Origin: Betaproteobacteria bacterium UBA2293
Lineage (GTDB): Bacteria; Pseudomonadota; Gammaproteobacteria; Burkholderiales; Rhodocyclaceae
DNA: 64,000 bases
Direction: 5' to 3'
Assembly (NCBI GenBank): GCA_002345845.1
Contig: DDWF01000196.1
Coordinates: forward strand, 5,478 to 69,477
Shown piece by piece: positions 39,686-48,158 of this stretch. The translations under genes were made by a program, and so were the position numbers. The notes under the pieces are model-generated. The model was not told where the DNA came from. It worked only from the letters and a program-made list of their open reading frames with translations, and searched no databases. How positions within the stretch are numbered: position 1 is the stretch's first letter; every line of letters begins with the position of its first letter.

Positions 39686-40459
39686 TCAGGCGCGGCGGCG
39701 CAGGCTCATGGCACCGATCATGCCCAGGCCGGCCAGCAGCATGGCCAGCGACTTCGGTTCCGGAACGGCGGCCAGGATCAGGTCGCCATCGGCGACATAG
39801 AGCAGGTTGCCGGCAGTGCTGACGCCTTGCACGCTGTTGATCGTGCTGAGGAAGGTGGCATCGAACGGTGCACCCAGACGCAGCGAAAAGGTGCTGTTGC
39901 CGCCGGCGATGGTGGCCGGAGAAAACACGCTGCTGTCGTAGCCGGTGACTGTCAGGTCGAGCGTCGCGCCACCGAACTGCATGGTGTTGCCGACATAGCC
40001 GAGGCTGCCGCCGCCACTGCTGATGCTGCCTTCCATGATCTTCACGCCGTCCATAAAGCCGCTGTCGGTGCCGAAGTTGAGATTCGGCGTGGTGTCCAGG
40101 TAGAGGGCGAAGCTGCCGCTGTTGACGCCGAAGGTTTCACCAAAGGCACTGACCGAGGTACGGCTGCTGCTGAAGTCGGCGACGATAGTGAGTTCGTAAT
40201 TGTTGGCCGCCAGGCCGGGGCTTTGAACACCCTCGCCGTTGAGCAGGTGGGCGGTGACGGAGGACTGATAGTAGCCGTGGGCATCGGTGGCGTTTTGCGG
40301 GTCGAGCAGCAGGACGCCAGCCGAGGACAGGTCGTAGGTGTTGAAGGGACCGACCGTCTCCACACCGTAATCGGCGGTGCCGATCCAGTTGGGGGCGGCC
40401 AGCGCCGGTGCTGCGGCGAGCGCGGCAACGGTGGCTAGGGCGAAGTGAGTGATTTTCAT
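39686..40459 (-). CDS. PEP-CTERM sorting domain-containing surface protein
   Basis: 257 residues from the ATG opening MKITHFALATVAALAAAPAL; an upstream in-frame start would add 24 residues before the signal peptide and is rejected. The signal peptide ends near ALAA/P. The mature part is beta-rich with Asn/Ser/Thr (ELTIVADFSSSRTSVSAFGE). The tail has VPEP, KSLAMLLAGLGMIGAMS and LRRRA. Likely processed by XrtB. It follows the transglycosylase gene by 78 bp on the same strand. A perfect 7-2-7 dyad lies 112 bp upstream, inside the transglycosylase 3' end. Confidence 0.92.
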   Translation of the reverse strand: MKITHFALATVAALAAAPALAAPNWIGTADYGVETVGPFNTYDLSSAGVLLLDPQNATDAHGYYQSSVTAHLLNGEGVQSPGLAANNYELTIVADFSSSRTSVSAFGETFGVNSGSFALYLDTTPNLNFGTDSGFMDGVKIMEGSISSGGGSLGYVGNTMQFGGATLDLTVTGYDSSVFSPATIAGGNSTFSLRLGAPFDATFLSTINSVQGVSTAGNLLYVADGDLILAAVPEPKSLAMLLAGLGMIGAMSLRRRA

Positions 40460-40537
40460 GGGGGTTCTCTTGGTTGTCGGGTTGCGGGGGCGGCGCCACA
40501 GGCGGGGCGCCAGCCTCACCAGATTAGTCACCCAATG

Positions 40538-41155
40538 TTAGAAAACCGTGATGCTGGAGCGATGATTTGCTGAGCCGTTCGGCTCATGCCGCTGCCATGC
40601 TGGCTGCCCGGTGAGCTGATGTCGGCTGGCGGCTTTTCCCGCCTGCCCTTGCAGGGTGGCCAGGTGGCGGAGCACGGCGGGTACGTAGGCCTGGGTTTCC
40701 GGATAGGGGGGGATTCCGCCGTGGCGGGTGACAGCACCTTCGCCGGCGTTATAGGCGGCGAGGGCCAGATCTTTCCGGGCGGGAAAACGGTCAATCAGGA
40801 AACGCAAATAACGGGTGCCGGCCTGCAGGTTGGCCTGTAGGTCATGGGGATCGTCGGTACCGAAGCGGCGGGCCGTGGCCGGCATCAGCTGCATCAGGCC
40901 GATGGCGCCGCGCGGCGAGACGGCATCCGCCCGGTAGCCCGACTCGACGGCGATCACGGCATGGACCAGGGCAGCATCGACACCCGCCTTGCGGGCGGCG
41001 GCGGCGATCTCGGCGGCATAGGGCAGGCTGGCCGCGGCCGGCGCCGTGGTGGCCAGCCGATAGGCAGGCGCATCGTCCAGTTGCAGGCGATAGGGCGAGG
41101 CCCCGGCGCTACCTGCCAGCAACAGGCTGCAACAGAGCGCTATCAGGCGCGCCAT
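40538..41155 (-). CDS. Secreted lytic transglycosylase (SLT family)
   Basis: 205 residues. Signal peptide 1-19 ([16 protein letters not shown]). SLT domain about 60-165: catalytic Glu in [17 protein letters not shown], then [29 protein letters not shown] and [17 protein letters not shown]. It is a paralogue of the enzyme at 32868 and lacks that enzyme's DUF4124-like segment. It overlaps the VanZ-like gene by 13 bp. Its last codons overlap the dyad at 40571-40586, so the operator for the next gene constrains its C-terminus. Confidence 0.92.
   Translation of the reverse strand: MARLIALCCSLLLAGSAGASPYRLQLDDAPAYRLATTAPAAASLPYAAEIAAAARKAGVDAALVHAVIAVESGYRADAVSPRGAIGLMQLMPATARRFGTDDPHDLQANLQAGTRYLRFLIDRFPARKDLALAAYNAGEGAVTRHGGIPPYPETQAYVPAVLRHLATLQGQAGKAASRHQLTGQPAWQRHEPNGSANHRSSITVF
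40571..40586. promoter_or_regulatory. Perfect 7-2-7 dyad upstream of the PEP-CTERM gene
   Basis: TGAGCCGTTCGGCTCA: arms TGAGCCG and CGGCTCA, centre TT. It lies in the 3' end of the transglycosylase gene, 112 bp before the PEP-CTERM start at 40459. This is the cleanest copy of the motif. A weak GG-N10-GC element for the minus strand lies at 40507-40521. Confidence 0.65.
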
Positions 41156-41511
41156 GCCGGATTTCTGGCCAGGTGGCGGGTCAGCAATGGCCGGACCAGC
41201 AGCCCGAGAGCGATGCCCGCCATATCGGCCACGCCATCCTCCCAGGAGGGATCCCGGCCCGGTACCCAGAGCTGGTTCAGTTCGTCGGCGACGGCGACGC
41301 TCAGGCCGATGCCGATGATCACGGTCAGCGGCACGCGTGGCAGCGCCAGACGCAAGGCGACCGCCAGCAGGGCGAAGACACCGATGTGCGCCAGCTTGTC
41401 CCAGGGGGAGGCAACCAGACCGGCCGATGCTTCGGTGCTGCCGAAGCCAAAGAGCAGGGCGGAAATGCCGCTCAGGATCACCATGCCGAGCAGGCGCGGC
41501 TCAATAGGCAT
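41143..41511 (-). CDS. VanZ-like small membrane protein
   Basis: 122 residues with about four hydrophobic segments and the VanZ pattern: [20 protein letters not shown], then [20 protein letters not shown] and [13 protein letters not shown]. VanZ-like proteins are often found in exopolysaccharide and exosortase loci; the molecular role is not established. It overlaps the glycosyltransferase gene upstream by 11 bp and the transglycosylase downstream by 13 bp, so the three form one unit. Confidence 0.85.
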   Translation of the reverse strand: MPIEPRLLGMVILSGISALLFGFGSTEASAGLVASPWDKLAHIGVFALLAVALRLALPRVPLTVIIGIGLSVAVADELNQLWVPGRDPSWEDGVADMAGIALGLLVRPLLTRHLARNPAWRA

Positions 41512-42955
41512 GACGATCGCGGACGACGACGGCGACCGTTTTGGCGATGATGTAGATGTCCAGGCCGAGCGACCAGTTGCGCAGATAATCGAGATCGAAG
41601 TCGATACGCGCCTTCATCTTGTCCAGCGTGTCGGTCTCGCCGCGCAGGCCGTTGATCTGCGCCCAGCCGGTGATGCCCGGCTTGACCTTGTGGCGGACCA
41701 TGTAGCCCTTGATCAGCTTGCGGTACTGCTCGTTGTGGGCCACCGCATGCGGGCGCGGGCCGACGATGCTCATCCGTCCCTGCAGGACATTGACGAACTG
41801 AGGCAGTTCGTCAAGCGAGGTCTTGCGCAGGATGGCGCCCAAGCGGGTGATGCGCTGGTCACCCTGGCGCGCCTGGACGATGCTGGCGCCGTCTTCGCAG
41901 ACGGTCATCGAACGGAACTTGTAGACCACGATTTCCTGGCCATCCAGCCCGTAACGGCGTTGCTTGAAGATCACCGGGCCGGGCGACGAGAGCTTGACGC
42001 CGATGGCCAGCAGCAGCAGCAGCGGCGAGATCAGGAGCAGGATCAGCGAGCCCAGGAGCAGGTCCTCGGTCCGCTTGATCAGGCCGTTGACGCCGGTGAA
42101 CGGTGTCTCGCAGACGGAGACGACCGGCATGTCGCAGACTGATTCCGTCCGGCTCTGGATCATGTCGGTGACGAACAGGTCGGGCACGAAGTAGATTGAG
42201 GCCGTGGTGTCGCGCAGATCGTCCAACAGGCGCAGGATGCGCGGCTGGGTGGCCATCGGCAGCGAAATGTAGATGTGGTTGATGCCCTGCGCCTTGGTGT
42301 ACGCGGCCACCTCGTCGATGCGGCCGAGCAGTGGCCGCTCATGGCCGGCGGTGCGCAGGCGGTCGATGCTGCGATCGTCGAAGAAGCCGCGCATCTGGAG
42401 ATCGGTGTAGGGACTGCAGACCAGGCGGTGGGCCAGTTCGGCGCCCTGTTCGTTCAAGCCGACGACAATCGCCCGCTTGCTGCCCTGAGCCTTCAACAGC
42501 CAGGGGGCGGCGAGGCGGAAAACGGCATGGCCGGCGACCAGGGCCACGGGCGTGGCCCACAGCCAGGTGACGATGGCGTGTTGGGAGAACAGCCCCAGGC
42601 TGCGCGTGGCGTAGCCGAAGAACAGGAAGAGCAGGGTGATGAACAGCCAGCTGCTCAGAATGCCCAGCAGACTGCGGCCGAAAGATTCCTGCAGGCGTGG
42701 ATGGGCCGGAAAGGTGAGGGCGAAGGCCATCAGCGAGACGATCATGTAGGGCAGCGAAATCTCGCCATCCTCGAACAGGGCGATCAGCCAGATCGTGCTG
42801 GTCAGAATGGCCGGTTCCAGGATGATCTCGACCAGGTTGATCAGGTTGTCGCGGCCGATGTGCAGGCTCGTCGCCCGGTGGAAACGCGACGGGCTGCCGA
42901 TGTACTGGGCGGCTGCCGGTGGGGCGGTTTCGCAGAAGGAGGCGACGGTGTTCAT
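41501..42955 (-). CDS. wcaJ: Undecaprenyl-phosphate glucose phosphotransferase (WcaJ-type priming glycosyltransferase)
   Basis: 484 residues from the ATG opening MNTVASFCETAPP; an upstream start near 43027 is possible but lacks a ribosome site. Four to five N-terminal membrane helices and a CoA-binding-like domain precede a bacterial sugar transferase domain at about 300-484: GVNGLIKRTEDLLLGSLILL, SSPGPVIFKQRRYGLDGQEI, VYKFRSMTVCEDG, RKTSLDELPQFVNVLQGRMS, VGPRPHAVAHNEQYRKLI and VKPGITGWAQINGLRGETDT. It transfers a sugar phosphate to undecaprenyl phosphate and so starts each exopolysaccharide repeat unit. The main polymer operon at 46-64 kb lacks such an enzyme, so this gene very likely serves it. 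Confidence 0.93.
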   Translation of the reverse strand: MNTVASFCETAPPAAAQYIGSPSRFHRATSLHIGRDNLINLVEIILEPAILTSTIWLIALFEDGEISLPYMIVSLMAFALTFPAHPRLQESFGRSLLGILSSWLFITLLFLFFGYATRSLGLFSQHAIVTWLWATPVALVAGHAVFRLAAPWLLKAQGSKRAIVVGLNEQGAELAHRLVCSPYTDLQMRGFFDDRSIDRLRTAGHERPLLGRIDEVAAYTKAQGINHIYISLPMATQPRILRLLDDLRDTTASIYFVPDLFVTDMIQSRTESVCDMPVVSVCETPFTGVNGLIKRTEDLLLGSLILLLISPLLLLLAIGVKLSSPGPVIFKQRRYGLDGQEIVVYKFRSMTVCEDGASIVQARQGDQRITRLGAILRKTSLDELPQFVNVLQGRMSIVGPRPHAVAHNEQYRKLIKGYMVRHKVKPGITGWAQINGLRGETDTLDKMKARIDFDLDYLRNWSLGLDIYIIAKTVAVVVRDRHAY

Positions 42956-43161
42956 GGGCAGTCGATTGAGGTGGTTAACAACCGGGGGCAAGGCGCTACC
43001 GGGAAACGCAGCGTATGCCGAATTCATTAAATAAATATGACGGGCAGCGGCTCTCGGTAAATCGTAGCGGCCGTTTGCAGACAGTCACCATGGCCCATCC
43101 GTATTACGGCAATGCGAAAGAGAGTGTTTTTTTGTGCCGGATTACAAATGCTCGGTGCCAA

Positions 43162-43177
43162 TGAGCCGAACGGACTA
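43162..43177. promoter_or_regulatory. Dyad of the TGAGCCG family upstream of phoX
   Basis: TGAGCCGAACGGACTA, 117 bp before the phoX ATG. The left arm is perfect, the right arm has two changes. It is about 95 bp upstream of the start predicted from the sigma-54-like element at 43240. Confidence 0.5.
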
Positions 43178-43239
43178 ATTTCGTGACCGGGGTGCAAGCG
43201 AACCGATGTCATAAAGCGCCGGCAGACTCGTTTATCCAA

Positions 43240-43255
43240 GGGCAGCTCGTCTGCT
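43240..43255 (+). promoter_or_regulatory. Candidate sigma-54 promoter of phoX
   Basis: GGGCAGCTCGTCTGCT keeps the GG-N10-GC core plus GGCA and TGCT of the consensus, 8 of 12 scored positions. A start near 43266 gives a leader of about 29 nt. The dyad at 43162 then falls near -96. Confidence 0.4.
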
Positions 43256-43294
43256 TCTTTCGCCACCCCTGAATCCTGAACAGAGAGGTTTTCC

Positions 43295-45469
43295 ATGAAA
43301 GGCATCAAGCATCCCACGAACGATCTGACGGTCAATCCGTCGGGTAACGACTCCATCATCGACATCATTGGTCGTCTCGACATTTCCCGTCGTCGCTTCG
43401 TCCAGGGCACGACCAGTGCTGGCGTTCTGGCAGCTGCCGGCGGCGTCACCCTGTCCGGCCTCGTCGGCACTGTCGAAGCTGCCCAACCGGGCAATATGGC
43501 CGTCGGTATCGGCTTTGAAGGCATTCCGCCGGCCGTCCGGGGGGCCAATGGGATGGTCGCCGATCTTGTCGCCGTGCCCAACGGCTATACCGCCAAACTG
43601 CTCGTCGCCTGGGGCGATCCGATCATGCCCGGGGCGCCGGCCTACAAGGCGGATGCCTCCAACAGCGCTGCCGATCAGCAAAAACAGTACGGCATGCACA
43701 CCGACGGCATGCATTTCTTCCCCTTCCCGAGTCGTGGCCGGGAACTCAGCGATCGCGGCATTCTTTGCGCCAACAATGAGTACACCCACGAGGACATCCT
43801 GTTCCCGGATGGCCAAGTCGGCGCCGGTTATACCATCGAAAAGTGCCGCAAGTCGCAGTCGGCACACGGTGTTTCCATCCTTGAAATCCGCCGCGTCAAT
43901 GGCAAGTGGTCGGTGGTTGGCAATTCGATTTACGGCCGTCGCCTGACCTCCAACACGCCGATGCGCATTTCCGGCCCGGCCGCCGGCCACGCGTTGATGA
44001 AGACCAAGGGCTACAACATCACGCCGACCGGTTCCCTGCCGACCGGCCAGATGACCGACGGCTACTCGGCCAACGGCACCATCAACAACTGCGCGCACGG
44101 CATCACGCCGTGGGGTACCTACCTGACCTGCGAAGAAAACTGGAACGGCAACTTCGGCGCCAATGCCCCCCTGCCGGGCGCCGGCACCGAGGCCGGCAAG
44201 CTCTACAACCGCTACGGTGTGACCGCTGGTGGTTTCGGCTACCGCTGGCATACAGTTGATCCGCGCTTCGATCTAGCGGAGAACCCGAACGAAACCAACC
44301 TGTTCGGCTGGGTCGTCGAAGTCGATCCGCTCGATCCGAAGTCGGTTCCGGTCAAGCGCACCGCCCTCGGTCGCATCAAGCATGAGAGCGCCCAGTACGT
44401 TGTTGATCGTACCAACCGCCTGGCCTTCTACATGGGCGACGACGAACGCAACGAATACATCTACAAGTTTGTTTGTGCCGGCAAGTACAACCCGGGCAAC
44501 AAGGCCGCCAACCGCAATCTGCTCGACGAAGGCACCCTCTACGTTGCCCGCTTCAACGAGGACATGACTGGCGTCTGGCTGGCTCTGCGTCCGGAAACCA
44601 TCGGCGTGGACGGCTTCGCCCTGCGCGACAACCCGAATTTCGCCGCTGCCGACGACGCCGAAGTGATGGCCAAGATCCTCATCAAGACCCGCATGGCAGC
44701 CGATGCCGTCGGCGCCACGATGATGGACCGTCCGGAATGGACCGGCGCCCGTCCGCGCCTCAACGCCAACGACGAGGTTGAGGTCTATTGCACCCTGACC
44801 AACAACAACCGTCGTGGCACCTCGCCGGCCTCCGCCAACAAGGCCGACGGCACCACCACCGCCGCATCTGCCCGGCCGGCGGTCGATGCCGCCAACCCGA
44901 GCGAAGACAACATCTACGGCCACATCATCCGCTGGCGTGAAGATGACAAGTCGGTTGCCGCTGTCGGCTTCACCTGGGACATCTTCGTCCAGTGCGGCGA
45001 TACGAAAACCACGCGTACCGCCAAGCCGACCAATGACTACAAGGGCAACATCATTGCCGACCCGGTCGGCAGCGCCGACCTGGGTGCGCCGGATGGCCTG
45101 TGGTTCGACCAGTTTGGTCGTCTCTGGGTGCAGACCGACCAGGCCGGCACTGGCGGTGGTGAATGGATCAACATCGGTGCCAACAGCCTTTCCTGTGCCG
45201 ATCCGGTCACCAAGGAGTTCCGCCGTTTCCTGACCGGCCCGAACGGCTGCGAAGTCACCGGCATCACCATGACGCCGGATGGCAAGGCAGTTTTCGTCGG
45301 CGTCCAGCACCCCGGTGAAGGCGCCACCGCCGCCAACCCGACCCAGCACTCGGACTGGCCGGCCAGCCAGTGGTCCACCCGCGACGATGGCACGCCGCTG
45401 CCGGCAGGCCGTCCGCGTTCCAGCGTCGTCGTCATCACCAAGGACGATGGCGGCATCATCGGCACCTGA
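43295..45469 (+). CDS. phoX: PhoX-family secreted alkaline phosphatase (DUF839)
   Basis: 724 residues. A twin-arginine signal is clear: SRRRFVQG at 31-38, then a hydrophobic segment (AGVLAAAGGVTLSGLVG). PhoX-family blocks follow: ILCANNEYTHEDILFPDG, ISGPAAGHALMKTKGYN, NNCAHGITPWGTYLTCEENW, GRIKHESAQYVVDRTNRLAF, YMGDDERNEYIYKFV, GAPDGLWFDQFGRLWVQTDQ and FVGVQHPGEG. Known PhoX enzymes are calcium- and iron-dependent phosphomonoesterases folded before Tat export. It is paired with a PEP-CTERM gene 63 bp downstream across a strong hairpin. It is transcribed against the flanking polysaccharide genes. Confidence 0.95.
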   Translation: MKGIKHPTNDLTVNPSGNDSIIDIIGRLDISRRRFVQGTTSAGVLAAAGGVTLSGLVGTVEAAQPGNMAVGIGFEGIPPAVRGANGMVADLVAVPNGYTAKLLVAWGDPIMPGAPAYKADASNSAADQQKQYGMHTDGMHFFPFPSRGRELSDRGILCANNEYTHEDILFPDGQVGAGYTIEKCRKSQSAHGVSILEIRRVNGKWSVVGNSIYGRRLTSNTPMRISGPAAGHALMKTKGYNITPTGSLPTGQMTDGYSANGTINNCAHGITPWGTYLTCEENWNGNFGANAPLPGAGTEAGKLYNRYGVTAGGFGYRWHTVDPRFDLAENPNETNLFGWVVEVDPLDPKSVPVKRTALGRIKHESAQYVVDRTNRLAFYMGDDERNEYIYKFVCAGKYNPGNKAANRNLLDEGTLYVARFNEDMTGVWLALRPETIGVDGFALRDNPNFAAADDAEVMAKILIKTRMAADAVGATMMDRPEWTGARPRLNANDEVEVYCTLTNNNRRGTSPASANKADGTTTAASARPAVDAANPSEDNIYGHIIRWREDDKSVAAVGFTWDIFVQCGDTKTTRTAKPTNDYKGNIIADPVGSADLGAPDGLWFDQFGRLWVQTDQAGTGGGEWINIGANSLSCADPVTKEFRRFLTGPNGCEVTGITMTPDGKAVFVGVQHPGEGATAANPTQHSDWPASQWSTRDDGTPLPAGRPRSSVVVITKDDGGIIGT

Positions 45470-45475
45470 TCGACC

Positions 45476-45506
45476 TGGCCCGCACCGGCAGCTGCCGGGC
45501 GGGCCA
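45476..45506 (+). other. Long intergenic hairpin between phoX and the PEP-CTERM gene
   Basis: TGGCCCGC (45476-45483), one unpaired A, the 14-bp palindrome CCGGCAGCTGCCGG (45485-45498), then GCGGGCCA (45499-45506). Nearly all 31 nt pair. No T-run follows. The upper strand continues to the AAAGGA ribosome site of the next gene, so it probably tunes relative expression; this is inference. Confidence 0.65.
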
Positions 45507-45532
45507 ACCTGCATAACAGAAAGGATTTGTAC

Positions 45533-46186
45533 ATGCTCAACCGCAATCTCATCACCGGCCTCATCCTGGCCGCCACCACCGTCGGCGCCCAGGCTGCCGG
45601 CGTCATTGTTGACCGCGCCAACGTCCCGGCCAACGCCATCGTCATTGATTTCGAAAACTACGACGGCCTCGTCGTCAACGCCGGCGACAGCCTCGCCATC
45701 GGTGGTGTCACCTTCACCCCGGGCGAGCAGCTGACCGTTGGTCAGAACATCGCCGATCTTGGCGAAAATGGCATCTGGGGCGCCGGCAACAGGTTCGTCT
45801 CCTTCGATAACATCGGCAACATGACGCTGGACATCAGCTTCAACGGCCACAGCACCATGGGCGTTGCCTTCGACTACAGCGTCTGGGACACCGATCTCGA
45901 CGGCTCGGCCTTCCTGACCGCCCGCTATTTCGACCTGGGCAACAACCTGATCAAGACCACGAAGTTCATCTTCTCGCCCTTCGGTGCCGACACCTACAAC
46001 CAGTTCCAGAGCTTCGGCTACGTCAGCGACAGCGCCAACATCGCCCGTGTCACCCTGACCGGCGACGGCGTCGTCTTCGACAACCTCACCTACACCCAGC
46101 CGGTCCCCGAGCCGCACAGCATCGCCATGCTGCTCGCCGGCCTCGGCCTGGTTGGTGCAGTGGCCCGTCGTCGCCAGCGCGTCTGA
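45533..46186 (+). CDS. PEP-CTERM sorting domain-containing surface protein
   Basis: 217 residues from the ATG after AAAGGA (a TTG two codons upstream is less likely). Signal peptide 1-21 (LITGLILAATTVGAQA). The middle region begins ANAIVIDFENYDGLVVNAGD and has a beta-sandwich look (FNGHSTMGVAFDYSVWDTDL). The tail has VPEP, HSIAMLLAGLGLVGAVA and RRRQRV. Probable XrtB substrate and likely co-transcribed with phoX. A bidirectional terminator follows. Confidence 0.92.
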   Translation: MLNRNLITGLILAATTVGAQAAGVIVDRANVPANAIVIDFENYDGLVVNAGDSLAIGGVTFTPGEQLTVGQNIADLGENGIWGAGNRFVSFDNIGNMTLDISFNGHSTMGVAFDYSVWDTDLDGSAFLTARYFDLGNNLIKTTKFIFSPFGADTYNQFQSFGYVSDSANIARVTLTGDGVVFDNLTYTQPVPEPHSIAMLLAGLGLVGAVARRRQRV

Positions 46187-46208
46187 TTCGGAAATATCTC
46201 AGAAGGAC

Positions 46209-46240
46209 AAAAGGCCGGGGGATTGCCCGGCCTTTTCTTT
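46209..46240. terminator. Bidirectional Rho-independent terminator
   Basis: AAAAGGCCGGG (46209-46219), short loop, CCCGGCCTTTT (46226-46236), then CTTT. It separates the convergent phoX unit and the exopolysaccharide operon. Confidence 0.88.
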
Positions 46241-46260
46241 GCCTCGCCAACCCGCCGGGC

Positions 46261-47364
46261 CTATCCCCGCGAATCACCCCAGCGCAGCTTGCACTGGTCA
46301 TCGCCGACGTAGGTTGTTTCCCCGGCGCGATCGACGCAATAGCGTGGCGAAACGATCATTTCGGAGAATTCCATGCCCTCGCCGATGCGTGTGTATTCGA
46401 AGAGCACGCTGCGAATGACCTTGGCCCCCTTGCGCAGGTGGCTGCCATGGCCGATCCAGGCCGGGCCGATCACCGAACAGCCGGGCTCGATCCTGACATT
46501 CGAACCGATATAGGCCGGGCCGACGATCTTGCAACTGCCCCAGGCAATGGAAGTATTCGGCCCGACCCGGACGCCCGGTTCGATCTCCTTGCCCGGCATG
46601 TCCATCTGCGCCACCTCGCCACGCAGTACGCGCTGCAGCACCGACCAGTAATCAGTCACGCGGCCGATGTCGATCCAGTTGAAGAAGCGGTTCTGGACAT
46701 AGAAGGGCATGCCGTTTTCCGCCATCAGCGGGAACAGCTGGCTGCCGATGTCGAACTCGACACCGGAGGGAACCAGATCCAGCACCGGCGGCTCGAAAAT
46801 ATAGATGCCGGTACTCGCCAGTGAGGACTTCGCCTCGGCCGGTTTCGGCTTTTCCTGAAAGGATTCGATCCGGCCGTCCGCGTTGGCCACCACGATGCCA
46901 TAGTTCTGCACCTGATCCTTCGGCACCTCCAGCGCCACCACGCTGGCCATCGCGCCCTTGTCGCGGTGCTCAGCCAGGGCCGCATCGAGATCGAGATCGA
47001 TGATCGCATCGCCGCAGATGACCAACGTCGTTTCGTCGAAGAAACCGCCGAAATCCTGGATCGCCTTCATGCCGCCGGCCGAACCCTTGGGCTTGGGCAC
47101 GATGTCGCCGTGATCGTGGATGCCCTCGTACGAGTAACCGATACTCGCTCCCCAGCGCCGGCCGTCACCGAAATAATCCTCGATCTTCCGGTGGTGATAA
47201 GCCACATTCACCATGATCTCGGTAATCCCGTAACGCACCAGATGCTCGATCAGGTACTCCATCACCGGCTTGCCGAGAATCGGCACCATCGGCTTCGGCA
47301 AATCCTTGGTCAGTGGTCGTACACGCGTTCCCTGGCCGGCGGCCAGGATCATTCCTTTTGCCAT
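46261..47364 (-). CDS. NDP-sugar pyrophosphorylase, probably mannose-1-phosphate guanylyltransferase
   Basis: 367 residues from the ATG opening MAKGMILAAGQG, preceded by GAGGAAAA; longer in-frame starts reach into the upstream gene and are rejected. Nucleotidyltransferase domain about 1-235: GMILAAGQGTRVRPLTKDLP, KPMVPILGKP, VICGDAIID, FQEKPKP and NWIDIGRVTDYW. A left-handed beta-helix of hexapeptides follows (IGSNVRIEPGCSVIGPAWIG). The layout resembles GDP-mannose pyrophosphorylase. That would feed the gmd and fcl enzymes at the other end of the operon. It is the last gene of the eps operon. Exact nucleotide specificity cannot be read by eye. Confidence 0.82.
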   Translation of the reverse strand: MAKGMILAAGQGTRVRPLTKDLPKPMVPILGKPVMEYLIEHLVRYGITEIMVNVAYHHRKIEDYFGDGRRWGASIGYSYEGIHDHGDIVPKPKGSAGGMKAIQDFGGFFDETTLVICGDAIIDLDLDAALAEHRDKGAMASVVALEVPKDQVQNYGIVVANADGRIESFQEKPKPAEAKSSLASTGIYIFEPPVLDLVPSGVEFDIGSQLFPLMAENGMPFYVQNRFFNWIDIGRVTDYWSVLQRVLRGEVAQMDMPGKEIEPGVRVGPNTSIAWGSCKIVGPAYIGSNVRIEPGCSVIGPAWIGHGSHLRKGAKVIRSVLFEYTRIGEGMEFSEMIVSPRYCVDRAGETTYVGDDQCKLRWGDSRG

Positions 47365-48158
47365 GAGTTTTCCTCGACTTTTTGTCCCGTCAGTAGTTGC
47401 CATGTCGCGCCAACAATGAACAAGGTGTTTGTCACCAGATAGCGCCGCCACAACCTTTTGGGTTCGGAGGCGAAGCGGTGCAGCCATTCAAGGCCGTTGC
47501 TCCGCATCCATTCGGGAGCGCGAGAGATTGTCCCGGCATGAAAGTCGAAGGCGGCACCGACGCCGATCATTACCGCCTGCACTCGACCGCGGTGGGCTGC
47601 CATCCAGCGCTCTTGCTTCGGGCAGCCCAGGCCAACAAAAACGATACCCGCCTCGCTGGCATTGATTGCCGCCACATCGGCCGTATCCTCCATGGCGCTC
47701 AACGGGCGAAACGGCGGGGATGCCGTGCCGGCGATGCGCAGGCCGGGGAAACTGGCGAGCAAGCGGTGCTCAAGTCGTTGCAGGATTTCCGGCGTACTTC
47801 CATAGAAATAGACGGGTACGCTGTTGCGCTGGCACTGATCCAGCAGGTCCCACATCAGGTCCGGCCCGCTTACCCGATGCTGCCCGGCAAAGCCTTGTCG
47901 GCGCAGCATCCAGGCGACCGGGGCGCCATCCGGCGTCGCCATGTCGGAGCCGGCGATCACTTCGCGATAGACCGGCTCCCGGCTGGCGGTGACCACGACA
48001 TGGGCGTTGCAGATAGTCACATAGCGGCTCTCACGGTCGCGCGCCCAGCACATGATGCGGCCAATGGCTTCTTCATTTTTCAATGCGTCGATCGGAACAC
48101 CGAGCACGGAACCCGTGCGGCGTCCTGCAGTCAGGGCTTCTTCGGCGTGGCCAGGCAT
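47349..48158 (-). CDS. WecG/TagA/CpsF-family glycosyltransferase
   Basis: 269 residues from the ATG opening MPGHAEEALTAGRRTGSVLG, with AAGGA upstream. Family hallmarks: ICNAHVVVTASREPVYREVI, SDMATPDGAPVAWMLRRQG, VSGPDLMWDLLDQC, YFYGSTPEILQRL, VFVGLGCPKQERWMAAHRG and IGVGAAFDFHAGTISRAPEW. Known members add N-acetylmannosamine-type residues to lipid-linked sugars at the inner membrane. It overlaps both neighbours (16 and 28 bp), so it is firmly within the operon. The sugar transferred here is unknown. Confidence 0.93.
   Translation of the reverse strand: MPGHAEEALTAGRRTGSVLGVPIDALKNEEAIGRIMCWARDRESRYVTICNAHVVVTASREPVYREVIAGSDMATPDGAPVAWMLRRQGFAGQHRVSGPDLMWDLLDQCQRNSVPVYFYGSTPEILQRLEHRLLASFPGLRIAGTASPPFRPLSAMEDTADVAAINASEAGIVFVGLGCPKQERWMAAHRGRVQAVMIGVGAAFDFHAGTISRAPEWMRSNGLEWLHRFASEPKRLWRRYLVTNTLFIVGATWQLLTGQKVEENSWQKE

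Larger units (their letters stand above)
42956..43294. other. Divergent promoter region between wcaJ and phoX
   Basis: 339 bp without a supported gene. It holds an AT-rich patch near 43024-43038, a T7 run near 43121 not preceded by a usable stem, the dyad at 43162-43177 and a sigma-54-like element at 43240-43255. The phoX ribosome site AGAGAGG is at the right end. No clear sigma-70 promoter for wcaJ could be fixed by eye. Confidence 0.6.

Noticed and set aside
43098..43127. Terminator near the T7 run before phoX
   Set aside because: The only stem (CCGTA/TACGG) is short and lies about 13 nt before the T-run.
43195..43223. ATGTCATAAAG before phoX as a Pho box
   Set aside because: Only one half-site resembles the consensus; the 11-bp neighbours on both sides do not match.
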